Part shown: in pieces, positions 29,201 through 40,969 of the stretch
Numbering within the stretch: position 1 is the first letter of the stretch
Layout of the letters: every line of letters begins with the position of its first letter
Source of the DNA: Edaphochlamys debaryana
Lineage: Eukaryota; Chlorophyta; Chlorophyceae; Chlamydomonadales
Assembly (NCBI GenBank): GCA_016858145.1
Contig: JAEHOE010000188.1
Location: 124,001 to 188,000 of the forward strand
Direction: 5' to 3'
Length of the DNA: 64,000 nucleotides
Position numbers and translations under genes: made by a program
The notes under the pieces: generated by a model
What the model saw: the letters and a program-made list of their open reading frames with translations, nothing else
The model's database searches: none
Told to the model about the DNA's origin: nothing

Positions 29201-30302
29201 CCGAGGCGGCGGGCACAGGCGAGGGGCCCGTGAACGGCGACGCCGCGGGCGTGAGCACGGGCGTGGGCATGCCCACAGGCCGCTGTGGGGCATGGGGCGG
29301 CGGCGCTGTGATGCCGCGGACGGTGCTGCCGGAGGCGGTGCTGCCGGAGGCGGTGCTGCCGGAGGCGGTGCTGCCGGAGGCGGTGCTGCCGGAGGCTAGC
29401 GAACTGGTCTTCATGGCGCCTGAGCAGCTAGGGGGGGCGGCGGGGGGCAAGCCCAGCGACGGTGTGTGGGGAGGGGGGGGGGGGCGCAGCGAGGGCCGCC
29501 GGGGTAGGAGCGGGCGGATAAGGGCCAGTATTGGTGATGGTGGCGATAGAAAGGGCAGAGGGTGGATGCGGTGAGCTCGCTGCAGTGGGAGCGGAGCGCC
29601 GTGATTGGCAGCGTTCAGGGCGGCGCAGAAAGAGGCGTTCAGGTACCTTGATTGCCAGCCAGGCTTGTTCACGTCGTCGCCCTCATACCGTTCCCTCCGC
29701 CACTGCCGCGCCCTGCAGTGTACGCGTTCGGTGTGACCCTCTTCGTGATGGCCACCGCCGCGCTGCCCTACCCGGCCATGGGCGTGGCGCAGGTGGCGGC
29801 GGGCGTGGCGGCGGGCACACTGCGCCCCAGCTGGCCCGCCTCCCCGCAGCCATCCCTCAGAGCCCTGTGCGCTGCCTGCTGGGAGGCGGACCCGCGCGCG
29901 CGGCCCAGCCTCACCCAGGTGTCCGCCATGCTGCAGGCCATTGAGCACGACGTACGGCACCAGTTACGTAACCCGCCGCCGCCGCCGCTGGCAGTGCTGA
30001 CGCCGGCGGCGCGACCAGTGGTGCCACTTGCTGTGGTTACGGCGTCCGTCGGAGCCGGGGCTGCTGCGGCCGCCACCGCTCCGCTGCCCCTGGCGCCGCC
30101 CCGACGTGTCACCTCCATGGCTCTGGACAGCGAGGCCTCGGCATTATTCTCAGCCGACACGGCTGCCAGCATGCCGGCGGCGGCCATTCACACAACGTAT
30201 GCGTCTGTCTCTGCATTCGCATCCGTGGACGCCGGCCTGGCGGCGGGGAAGGATGCTGTGGATGCTGTTGAGAAGGAGGGGGCGCTGTTGGGCACGCTAT
30301 AA
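26274..30302 (+). CDS. TKL-like pseudokinase, 8 exons
   Basis: Exons 26274-26281, 26385-26893, 27123-27237, 27459-28407, 28610-28708, 28835-28948, 29074-29461 and 29719-30302 join in consistent phases to 921 aa. Kinase subdomains are spread over exons 2-8: ALWRGARVAVRF, HPNILQHYS (codon N spans a splice), TIMEHADHSTLDHAVQRG, ALQHLHGRGITHGSLCPASVLL, GFTAKVTNFSLARV, FMAPEQL, KPSDVYAFGVTLF and CWEADPRARPSL. Domain order and the HGxLxxxxVLL pattern match the large TKL-like family of Chlamydomonas. The three catalytic residues are replaced: VAIK Lys by R183, HRD Asp by S577, DFG Asp by N601. It is therefore probably a scaffold or regulator. Long Ala/Pro-rich insertions lie between beta4 and beta5 and in the activation segment. 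The tiny first exon (Met-Phe) is the least certain part; an upstream ATG in another frame is possible. Confidence 0.8.
29321..29395 (+). repeat. 15-bp tandem repeat in pseudokinase activation segment
   Basis: Five copies of GTGCTGCCGGAGGCG encode VLPEA five times between the NFS and APE motifs. The period preserves the frame. Confidence 0.9.
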
Positions 30303-31888
30303 GGTACACATGCCAGGGGCTGCGCTGGGGCGGTTGTCCACCATCAGTGCCCACTTATGGTAAAACGAAAGGCAAAATGAACGGGTGAGGACCACGACCA
30401 TCTGATGATCAAAGCGGCAACCAAACGAATGAAGTCTGCAATTAAGAGGTCCTTTCATTTGCTCGAGCTTTGGGGGGCACACTACTTGGTCACTATGGAT
30501 GCTGTGACCCAGTCTCACCTCGCTCGGATCCCATAACAGAACTTGGTTGCATCCTCTGAACACCGGAGAGTCACTGAGCTGATGGGCAGTAGTCACGGCT
30601 TGCCCTTGTTGGTGTTGGGACCGAGTGGTGGAGGATGTTGCATTGCACGCTACAGGAAACGGCGTTGCGCTGGGACACCGCCAGGGTTGTTGGCGGGGTC
30701 GTTCCCCGTTAAGCTGACGGCGACAAGGGCACAGCCTCCATGTATGGGAGGAGCGCACATGCACCAAGGCATCATTACACGGACCCGTACGCACGAATGA
30801 CGTTGAACGGGGCTGCTGCTGAGCATGGCTATGCAAGAATGGGGCTGTGGGGAGGAAGGGCGCAGGGCGGCTGCGGGCTCAAACGAAACGGCGTGTGATA
30901 CGCCCGCACCAGTTATGATCACGAAGTGGGATGCAGGGGGGCTGCAGGGGCCTTGGGGAGGCGTGATGTCAGGTAGGCGCGGCCTTTGTGCATGATGCGA
31001 CTAATGCGACACCAGACTAGACTGAATGAACCTTGTGGCCTGCTATTCGACGAGTCCACGCGCCTGAGCCACAAGTGACCTCAGGGCCCTAAGCTGCATC
31101 CAGCGCTGCTTGACGGACCGCCGGCAGCTGCGTATTCGGTACGGCCGCCTTAACCAACAGCGCGGCCAGGCCGGCACCCGTGCCCCGGCGCTGTAAGCGC
31201 TCAAAGCAGTCTCCCAGGCAGCCCGCCGTGGTGTGGGAGAGGTGGGTGGCCCCGTAGGCAAGGCAGCTAGCTGCCCAGCCATCCGTCGGGGGCGGCTGAA
31301 CAGGGTGTCACGCGGTGTCTGGACTGAGCATCGTCGTGCCTGAGCCAAGCGCACAAGTACTTTCCCGTTCATGGCGTGACGACATGGCCACGACTTGCCC
31401 TGAGACCGACTGTTGGCACGTATACCTACGGCACGGGCACGGGCACAAGAGACTTGCCCAATGACACTCACAAACCACTAAGGCACGGCAATCCACCAAG
31501 CAGGAACTAGTGAAGCGGAATACACCCGTGCGGCGTACAGCACACCGCCGGGGGAGGGCACAGACAAGAACTGTGCGGCTCATGAAATCCGGACCCTCCT
31601 CATGTCTCTAAGCCGAGCAAGCGCTCACCTGAATACAATACAGACACGACACGACCCGGCTAGACCACAGCAGAGGGGCGACTGAGCACACCTCGGGTCA
31701 GCTCAGTACCACACTTAGCAACAGAAGGGGGCTCACAACACGAGCCACGCAGGAGCTCTCGCCGCACAGAACCGCCAAGCTCGGCGCACAATGAGGGGCC
31801 TAGATAGACACGGCCCGGAGGCACGACCCTGCACGATACGACCTCCAGCCGCACACAGCAAGAGAGGGTGGCCGCCTCACAATTACGG

Positions 31889-32260
31889 AGGGCTTACGCG
31901 CTTCAACCCACAAGGGCTGCTCGCCACGCAGGGGAGGGCACACCGGCACGACCACCAGGCCGGGGGCACACACACGGCTTATCCCTGGGGCCGGCTCAAC
32001 CTTGACGCGCTCACTAACAACTCATCAATACGCCAACGCAGGGTCGATCAGACGCCTGATCACGGCCGGCACGTCATCAGTCCGGGCACACCTGCGCGGA
32101 GGACAAGGGGTGCGGTCTTCGCTGCTCGACTTCCACCAGACCTTATGCGCACAGAGGACGACTGCCTCGATCCCTCGAGGGCTTCCGCGCTTCAACCCTC
32201 TACTAGTGGGCTACAGCCTCGCCACGCGAGGGCTTACGTGCTTCAACCCCTGGACCACCA
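31889..32260. repeat. Spaced repeat around GCTT(A/C)CG(C/T)GCTTCAACCC
   Basis: Three copies of GAGGGCTT.CG.GCTTCAACCC (about 31889, 32179, 32227), each associated with TCGCCACGC. Looks like a degraded repeat; function unknown. Confidence 0.5.
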
Positions 32261-32379
32261 CTCTACACCACGCACTCGCGCACACACCCGCTCACGCCCC
32301 TCAACAGGACCGACCTACCCGACGCCCACTCACGCCACGCGACCGCCCTGGCGTACCAGGCGGAGTCTTGCACGGCCTC

Positions 32380-32935
32380 GGTCGAGGCCTGGACCTTGGA
32401 CAGGGCAGGGAACCCAGGAAGGGGAGTGGGAAGGGAGCCCAACGGCTGGGACCGTGGGCCCGGGCGGGAGCCCGTGGGAAGGGAAGGGGGATTCCCGACA
32501 GCTGGGGACCGTGGGCCTTGGACCTTGAACCTTGGACCTTGGACGAAGGCTGGGGGGGCGGAGGCGGAGGAGGAGTGGAGGGGCCGGGCGACTGAGGCTG
32601 CCGGCCTAGGTTCGGACGGGAGAGTAGTCGGGGCAGCAGGACTGGGCTTTGGCTCGTGGGATCGACGATGCGGCTTTGATTGATCGTTACACGTAGTTTG
32701 AGCATCAAGAGTACTCGGTATGCTCTCCCCTAACACTGCGTCCACTGAGCTATTCATACCCCCGTTCGGTCCCCCCTGGACCTTCCGTACTGGGTCCAAG
32801 ACCCAGGGCCCCTTAGGACCCAGGACCCAGCAGAGTTCAGGGCCCAACAAGGTCCTCGGCCCAAATGAGGTCCAGGGCCCAGCGGGGTCTAGACCCAGCC
32901 AGGTCCAGGCCCCAGAGCCGGGCCCACATCAAACC
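32380..32935. repeat. GGNCC-rich degenerate satellite
   Basis: Short imperfect repeats such as GGACCTTGGACC on the left and GGTCCAGGGCCCA on the right. The right half runs as a loose 12-14 bp period from about 32760 to 32930, rich in GGNCC palindromes. Confidence 0.55.
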
Positions 32936-34221
32936 AGTTGCCCCCCCCACACAGCTCCGCAGCCTTCCCACTTGAGACAGCAACATGAGTGCCTGCCATG
33001 GAGGCCCTCCCCTGCAGGGGAGGCCTTACTACCTATGCGTCAGCGGCACTATTGTCGCCACATCCTCATCGCCCACGTCCGTCATCCGTCTTGGTCCGGC
33101 GGCCTGGCCAACTACAGGATGGAGAGAAAGAGCAGCACCGTCAGAGTCAGCGTCGCCTGCCACGCACCCTGCTACCACCTTGCAAGCCCCGTTTCCACCG
33201 GACCCCCCCTGTAGGCAGCGCCAAACATTGCCCCGAGCCACCTTTTGGATGCCCAGTTCGCCCCCCTCCTTGCCACTTCCCCTCGGGCGGCACGGTTTCG
33301 GCAGGCGTCCGCACCCGGTCTGCTCCGCCCGCCAGTCCCCCGACACGGCCAGCTCTCACGACCTGAGATGACCTTGCACTCCTTCTCACGCGGTCACGCT
33401 GCCAAGCGGCGAGACTTTGAGCTTACTCCATTCATCCGTTGTCGCTGCCGCTTTTCCGAATGGACCATGAACAAGCGATACAGGTTAGCGATACAGGCTC
33501 GCAGACCGTAATCAGACTGTTCTGGCGCAGTTGTGCGGTCGGGCTGTACTAAAGTATGCTGTTGTTATGTAACAGCCTAGCAATGCCCCAACCGGGCTTG
33601 CCTGCGCAGATGTCACGATTTGTCACCTTGCGCGCCATTGCGGGCGCCCGTCGCAAGGCGTGCCAGTCGCCTGTTATACAGTACAGTAGTAGTTATTGAA
33701 CGAACGGCCATGATATAGGGGTTGCCTGCCCTTGGTGCCGTCCATCACACGTGCTAAACCGGGCGCCGTGCGTGTTTTTGGGCTGAGCCGCTGCCGTCAG
33801 GCCCTGCGGGCAGCAAAGTGCGCCAGGATTACCCGTGTCGCCACGCCCGGAGAGCAGGTAGGAGTCAGGGGGGGAAGAGAGTGACGGAGACTGACTGTCT
33901 GAGGTACACGCTGCCGAGATCCGCGCCCCGTCTGAGTTGGGAAACAAGGGGCAAAGGGGCCGTACAGCGCTCTGACACCCCTCCTCGCCTCTGCCCCTAG
34001 AAAGTGGAGCAAGAGGGGGGGGGGGGCACGACCCGTCAACACCCGTCAAGACCGGTCCTTCGCTCCTTCCCCATGGACGGGCGGCCGAATCCGGCAAGGG
34101 TCTAGGTTGCGAAGGGGGAAACAGGGTGACAAGTCGAAGGAGAAGGCACGAGTCAGGACGGGAGGGTACACACTGGCGTGAGGGGGTGGGGGGTAAAGAG
34201 AGTGACAGTCTGCCTCAACAC

Positions 34222-36340
34222 ATGGTGAGATTAGTCATGGCGGCGGCGGTCAACGGCTCAGGATCTGGCGGCGCCGCCACCAGCGCCGAGACCGCGGATC
34301 TGGTCAACGCCCAGAGCGCGGCGCTGGTGGGCGCGATCGTCACAACACGGCCTTTGCCGACACCGAAACAGCGCAGCAAGCCATCTCCGCAATCACCTCC
34401 ATCGCGGCCGCCTCCGCCAGCGTTCTGTCCGACAGCACCAAGGACGCTCTGCTTTCCGCCGCCAAGTCGGCGGCGGTGGCCATGGCAGCCGGTGGCTCGA
34501 GCGGCGCAGCGCAGACCGGTACGGACTTCGTGACTAATATCTGTCAGCTGCTGGGCCTGAGCATTCCTGCCGGGACTAGCAGCAGCGGGCGCCGCCGGGC
34601 CCTGCTGGATTCTGGATCCACAGCGGTCGCCGCCGCTGAGGCTAGGCTGACGGAGCTCCTTTCCGTTGCCGACAAGCTGGGGGACGCACTGGGACGCCAG
34701 GCGGTGCCCGGAGGATCCCCCGTCGCCGCCGGCTCCAACGGTGTGTTCGTCTCAGCCGCCGCACTCAAGCCCGCAGCGGCAGGCGGCTCCACCTCCGCCA
34801 CCCTCGCCGCCGGCCCCACAGCCGCCGCCGGGGGCTCCAGCGCCAACGGTAACAACCGCCGCCGACGGTTGCTGGGCGGTACGTCAACCGACGCCGTTGC
34901 GCAATTGGTGGTTGGCGGCACCGCCGCGGCTTCGGCCTCGGGATGGGGCGTGGACCTGTCGTACAGTACAACCGCTCAGGCCTCGCTGGCAACAGCTCTC
35001 GGCGGCCTCCTGCCAGCGGGCTCCGTGCTTCTGAACGGCTTGGCGGCCCTCAGCTGGAACGCGGGCGCCGGAGCCGGCTCCATTCCTCCCGCGCTCGACG
35101 GGGCCAGCAGCTACGTCTTACTAAGCCTCCCGGCCGCCGCCGGGTACGACAGCGCTCGTCCCACCGCGTGTCTGCAGTACGACAGTGCAACCGGCAAGCT
35201 CACCGGGAGCCTGGCGGGTCTGCCGGGGGGTACCGGCGCCTCGCCGGCGGCTTTCGTGTCGTACGACACTACGACGGCGCTGGTCACGTGCCGCGTGACC
35301 GCCCTGGGCAGTTACGTGCTCGTACAGGGGCCACTTCCACCGCCGCCGCCGCCACCACCTCCACCGCCCTCCCCGCCGCCCCCCGGCCCGCCCTCGCCGC
35401 CGCCTCCCTCAGCCGCCCGCAGCCCTCCGCCGCCCCAGTCCGGCCCAGCCTCCGCCGCCCGCTCCCCGCCGCCCCCCGGCCCCCGCCTCTCGGGCCGTGG
35501 TCCTCACCGTGCGGCTGCGCATGGGCCCCGCACAGGTGGCCTCCTCCGCCGGACTGCTGGCGTTCAGGGCGGCCCTGCAGCAAGCGCTGGCGTCGGCGAT
35601 GCAGGTAGGCGGTTGGGCGTGGGGGTGCAGAGCGGGGCGGGTAGGGGACGGACCTCGCACTTCACACAAGGGAGGGGTGGGTGCATGGAACATAGCTAAC
35701 CGGTCCCCGTCGGTGCCGGTTGGGGGTCAGTGTTACCTCCGGGTGCTGGCGGCCGCCTGCCGGTGCCTGGCCGCCTCCCAGCATGTTTTGCCTCACCCCC
35801 ACCCCCCCTCCGCAGCTCCCCGCCTCGGCCGTCGCGGTCACATCGCTCGACGCCACCACCCTCCCGGACGCAGTGGGGGCGGTGGTGCAGCTCACGCTGC
35901 CCCCGGCCGCCCCCGCCACCGACACAGCCCTGGCTGCGCTCCAAGCCAAGCCCATGGCCACCCTTCCCGCGGCCTTCCTGTCCGATTACGGTGTGACGGA
36001 CGCTAGCGTGGATGCGGGCGTAACGACGCTGCAGCCCTTCCCCGAGGTCAGTAGCAACCCCTCGGCGTCGCCCTCGCCGGCAGCGGCCGACCCCTCGACT
36101 TCCCCGTCGCCCTCGCCGGCCGCCGGGCAGGCGGCGGGGGGGCAGGGCGACAAAGTGCCGGAGGGAGTCATCATCGGAGCGGTGTGGGGCGGCATGGCTT
36201 TCTTGGTGGTCCTGACAGCCGTGTGGGCCTTCTGGTACCTGCGCCATCACCATAGGGTGCGGAACGCGCATGGGCCGCCCGGCGAGCGGGAGCAGGTGGT
36301 TGCGGTGGCGGTGTGCCCGGCCGCCCACTCGGACGTCTAG
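34222..36340 (+). CDS. Pro-rich single-pass membrane protein, 3' part; apparent frame breaks
   Basis: The coherent product runs through three frames. Residues from ATG 34222 (MVRLVMAAAVNG) run to about 34341. A one-base break follows, then a long frame to about 35315-35480: an Ala/Gly-rich ectodomain ending in a Cys-containing block (ACLQYD...VTCRVTALGSYVLV) like the end of a GPS/GAIN-type sandwich. Then comes a Pro-rich tract, then a frame starting about 35413 (VVLTVRLRMG...ALQQALASAMQ) to donor 35604. The last exon, 35816-36340, carries a membrane helix (VIIGAVWGGMAFLVVLTAVW, about 36166-36240) and a short basic tail. The second switch can be explained by an intron from 35316 to 35412 or 35448, with the C-rich tract as its polypyrimidine tract. 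The first switch needs an indel. No signal peptide is seen, so the 5' end is missing or the locus is a partial pseudogene. Confidence 0.5.
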
Positions 36341-38057
36341 GAGCACAGACCGTGGCTGTTCAAACGAGTAATGCCACGCGCCCTGGGATTGGGCGCACGC
36401 TAGGGACTGAGAAGTGAGCAATTGCTGGGGACTGCACATGTGCCTTTGCACGCACTAGAGAGACGCACGGAGTCTGTGTGACTGAGTATCGTAACTCGAC
36501 GAACTCTGCCGGTGCACTGTACTGATCTTTACGGAATCATCATTGCAACGGAGCATGCTAGGGCGGCGCGCCCCACCCTTTGCACGGCACTCCGTCTTCT
36601 CTGCACGTCAAGGTTTGAGCGGGGCGTGGTTGCTCGGTCAGGGGCTACTGTTCTTGCTCTGTTCATGATACGCGTTATCAGAATCTCATGTTGGCACATG
36701 AGTTGGCTGTCACGACGCGAGTGGTGGGGCAGTGACACGGGGCGGGCGCGGCGCATGCAGCACCCGTGGGCATGAGGCGCGCATCCTTTGAAGTATGACA
36801 AGGAATTGTGCACAGCATTTGAGCAGACGCAGGGCAGGTGGCCATAAAGCAGGACCCGGCACCCATTTGTCGCCCATACCGTACTGCGTCATACCGTGAC
36901 CCTTGTGTTGAACCATCGTGTTGTGGCGAGAGTACAGAACCGGGGACTCGCCCCCCTTTTTGATGGGTGCGAGCCAGCGGGCAAGCACACCGGCTGTGCA
37001 CTCAGAGTGTGCAGGACACCTAGCAGTGTGCATGATGAGGGACGCTGACTAATCTATGCGGTGTGCGCCGGCGGGGAGAAGGGAGGTGCCAGGCCGTGTG
37101 GTGTATCGGTCTGGGCACAGGCCCGCCAGCACGCGGGCCGTTCTCTTCTGCAGCGTTGGAAGCACATGGATGCTTGGTTGTCGCGCTGAAAGCACCAGCG
37201 CGGCGCTTGGCCGCGCTGGGAAGGAACATGCTTTCGCCACCCTCCACCTGATGGCACCCTGCGGACTAGTGATTCATATTGTTGGTTGTTGAGGTATCGA
37301 GAGGCTGGGCCACGCGGGGCAAGTAGGGCGAGTTCGGGGAGGCACCTTGCGCTTGGACAACTAGCAGCCCGCGTTGGCCCTGTTTAGGGGTTCAGTTGAA
37401 GTGCTAGCTTATGCGTTGTCCGGTGGGCATAGCAGGAGGCGGCTTCCCGGCGCAGTAGACCAATCGTCGGGCAACACCCCGAACTCCTGCGCGCGGCCAA
37501 GCAAGCCGCAGGGACCAAGCCACCTCCAGGGTTGTCAGTGAGCTATGGAGTGACGCCCCGCCGCCCCTCGTGAGGGCCGGAGAAGAGCGGTAACTGTGCA
37601 TCCCCGCCTCGGCCCCGAGCCTGCCGCCTTACGACCCCTCACCGTCGCCACAAGCTTGCATCAGCGCTCAGCAGGCCAAGCGTAGGGCCGTTGCGGCCAA
37701 CGCAGGAAGGCCAGCGCCGGTCTGCAAGCTCCGAAGCGCTCTCGGCGAGGGCAGCAAGTATACGGGCCCCAAGCGGCGCTGCGACAGCCCCCGGCCGCTG
37801 CTCTGGGCGTGCTCTGGGGAGCCCGGACACAAAACACCACGCATAGCCCTGGCGTAGCGCGTAGAGCCCCCGGCGCGCAGAAACTTCGAGCCCGGGACGA
37901 GCCTAAGCAATATCTATGCAAAGGAGCTAGCCTAGAAGAGAATAAAGTAGTCTAACAGAGCAGGCGGGCCCGGACGGGGACTGCTCAAGGCCCAGCCGGC
38001 CCGGGCCGGGACTGTACGGCCCCCCAGCATGTATTTGAGTATTTAAGGGAGTCCTCT
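36341..38057. other. Intergenic, no gene recognised
   Basis: About 1.7 kb with only short overlapping open frames. The right end (about 38011-38057) has a TATTTAAG box that may belong to the adjacent repeat copy B. Confidence 0.45.
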
Positions 38058-39590
38058 CCCGCTGGGCCCGCTAACACACCACTCCAGCCCACACAAGCAA
38101 ACTCTGCAACAAGCAGAACCCCATACACACACCAGTGACGGCCCTCTGAGCCCTCACATAGATTTCGGTCGATCATTGGAAGCTGCGGCTTCGTTAGAGG
38201 GAACTTGATTGGCAGAGCGGGCTGATCGCCGCTTGTTGCCTTTAGCAGTGCCATTGTAACGTGCGCGTGTTCCTCGGCCCACTCCAGCGCAGGCGCCGGG
38301 CGCGGCCAGTGAGGCCGGCCGGTTCTTGAAGCTCCCGCACGAGCAGCACCTAGGCCCGTGCTAGATACCTGCACATACCGCTAGCTCTCTCCATATATAT
38401 CCCTCTCCCAAGCAGGTGTCACCTCGCTGGTGCTTGGCACCCACCAGCCTGCCTCGCGTCCGCCACGCGCACGCGTAACGCACACCGGTTCCCCCACGCC
38501 CCCGCAGTACACTTGTGCATCCCGTATCAGCAAGCCCACAGGCCTAGCCTACCCTGCTCCTGCTCACATAGCCGAGCGCCGCTACAACTACCACTGCCGG
38601 TCTTGCTTGCTCCGTGCTCCCGGCACGTTAGACGCGCAGCCGAAGCCTTCCCCCACAGACGCGAAGCGTAGCTGAGCGTGCCCAGTAGCTCGGGCCTCCG
38701 CTCCCTGAGGCTCAGGCAAAAGACCTGACCCAGGCATAGGTGACAGGGCGGCTGAATCCACCTGCACCCTTCCGGCGCGCAGCCCCACTAGGCCCGGGGT
38801 GCACATCTAGGGGCGGCAGAATCCACCCTACTTGAGCCGAAGTGCGTACTCCCAAGGTGTCATCCTAGCGTGCGGTACAGGAGCACCCCTCGCCCTCTCT
38901 CAAGGGTTGGGCACACGCAGGTCCAGAGGCAGATTCCCGAGGACCACCCGTTAGTGACTAGGGAACGCAGGTGAACCACCAGGTGGGGAACACCCACCGC
39001 CTGCGTTGCTTGTTCCGACCGTGACCCCCTTGGCCCGGGGCACAGGTACAGCGGCGGCAGAATCCACGCTGTGCTGTCGAAGTACGTGTCATAATCCCTA
39101 GGGCGAACTAAGTAAGCTTCAGGCGGTTAGGCGTTCGTCTGACACGTAGCTGCGGAGGCAGAATCCCGAGCAGCAGAACCCTCTTACATAGGGCCGGACG
39201 CGGACCCTCAATACAGCCTAACATAGTGGGACTTCACGTCCCCACACGTGCCCCTCACCAGGGCCGGGCCCCTTTCACTAGGGCCGTGCGCAGAGCGCAC
39301 CAATACTAAACCGCAAGTCTTCCGCTGCGTAATCTCTATCAGCTCAGGCTGAACTAGCTCGCTCTCACCCAGCGTAGCTCCTCCGCCCCCCACCGGGCGC
39401 GTAACCTTACCAACCGGTGCCGGAGGGTGTCATCACACACCCCCGCACAGGCAGCAGACCAGCCAGGCGATCCTAGGGCGCGCCCCCGTAACACCGCGTA
39501 GGTCACACCACTTGCAAGGAGATAAGCCAGGGCTTGACGCGTTTGCGCGAGCAAACAGGGAAAAAAGTGGGTGTTGACACGTTTGGTGTC
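38058..39590 (+). repeat. Dispersed 1.5-kb repeat family, copy B
   Basis: Colinear with copy A (23615-25140). Copy B may start further left at TGTACGG (about 38011), with a TATTTAAG box just inside. It ends at GTGTTGACA, so TG...CA termini of a solo LTR are possible; I found no target-site duplication. Confidence 0.7.
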
Positions 39591-40969
39591 AATTGCCGCG
39601 TTTGTGGTAGCGTTGAAGTGATGCGGCTGCAATACTAGCTGCCTCAACCCCAGTTCCTTGTCTGTTGATCGTCTGTACCACCTTGTTGAGCGTCTCTACC
39701 CCTTTGTGGCTCGTACTTGGCGCATTCGCCAGTAATAATAGTGAGTCATATGATGCTTGCGAAGTGAAGAGAGCGAGTAGGCAGGATCGCGTCGCCAGCC
39801 AGGGTTCCTGAAGGCGTCGAGGCGACGCCCCCGCAACTCCCCCCACTTCTGACAGCGTCATTCATATTCACTTATGCTTCTGCTGTGAACCGCTGACCCC
39901 ACCGGGTTATCTGTGTGCTTTTCGCCCATTCTAAGTGGGAGGATTGATTGATGGGGTTGCGAAGCCCCTCTAAGTGCTCCAAGTGACCCCGAACCCCCCT
40001 CGATATTCTTCCCGGGGGCCAGAGGTTGCCCCTTTCCTTGCCCTTGTGCGTAGCTTTCATCAGACCATGCCACCGCACTGGGACTTGCGGCCTGGCTGAA
40101 CTATATATAGTTCTACGCTTTGTGAGCACAGCTTGAGCTTGAGGAGCAGTAGCGGAGGGCGTATTGTTTGGGGCGCGTGCAAGTGACACAACCAGCAGAG
40201 CGCAACGCGACGTTGGTGAGAGGGTGTGGGTGTGGGTGTGGGGTGTGGTCCAGTGCCTGCAGGTAGGCCACAGCGCAGTAATGGGCTTTGAGAGCTCAAG
40301 GTTGAGCGGACTTCCAGGTGCCTGTACGAGTGTACGACGCACGGGCATCAGTAAGCAGGGGCCGACCTGGGCCGCTGGGCCTGGACGTCCCTGCACACAC
40401 AGCCGACAGCGGGACGCCGCTCGCCCCCTCCTGCTGGCCTGGCTTAGTCCGTGAAAGGGGCAACCTGACGGGGGCACCGGGCCGCCGCCTCCCTGTGCAT
40501 TAGGGGCTGGCATTACCCACAGCCCCTAGGGGGTCTGCACTCGCAGAGTCGCGGGGGCGATGCAGCGTTGCCGCTAGGGCTCCTGGGATCCGCGGGCTTG
40601 GGCCGTCTGAGGCTGAATTAGGGGCCTGGGGCCCTGGGCTGCTGGGTACCAAGCGCACTCGCACCAACCGGCTTCCTTCCTCACCTCTGCTCAAAGGAAC
40701 TGGCGCAGGGGGGTGGTGGAGAGTGACAGGGGGCTGTCTGTCGGAGGCACACGCTGCCGTACGCCCGGCCGCTGGCGGTCCACTCTTCCCGCACACACGC
40801 GCGCGGTTGGCAGTCCGCTACCCGCAACCCAGCCCCTAAACAGACTTCTATTCAGGCGCACCTGTGCATAACGCTCTGCCTAGGGATACTTCGCCGTGTG
40901 GCGTCGCTGCGGGCATGCTGCTCTAGAATCAGAAGCTATTTCCGCGGGAAGGAGTAGCCCGAAGCCAAG
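39591..40969. other. Intergenic, upstream of CLC gene
   Basis: About 1.4 kb. Open frames exist on both strands but none shows a recognisable domain. A short GT-rich run (about 40223-40248) is present. No clear TATA box lies near 40970. Confidence 0.4.

Larger units (their letters stand above)
30303..34221. other. Intergenic, no gene recognised
   Basis: About 3.9 kb in which open frames on both strands are short or low complexity. The only structure seen is two repetitive tracts (31889-32260 and 32380-32935), listed separately. A TGTAA at about 31185 is a distant poly(A) candidate for the pseudokinase gene. Confidence 0.5.
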
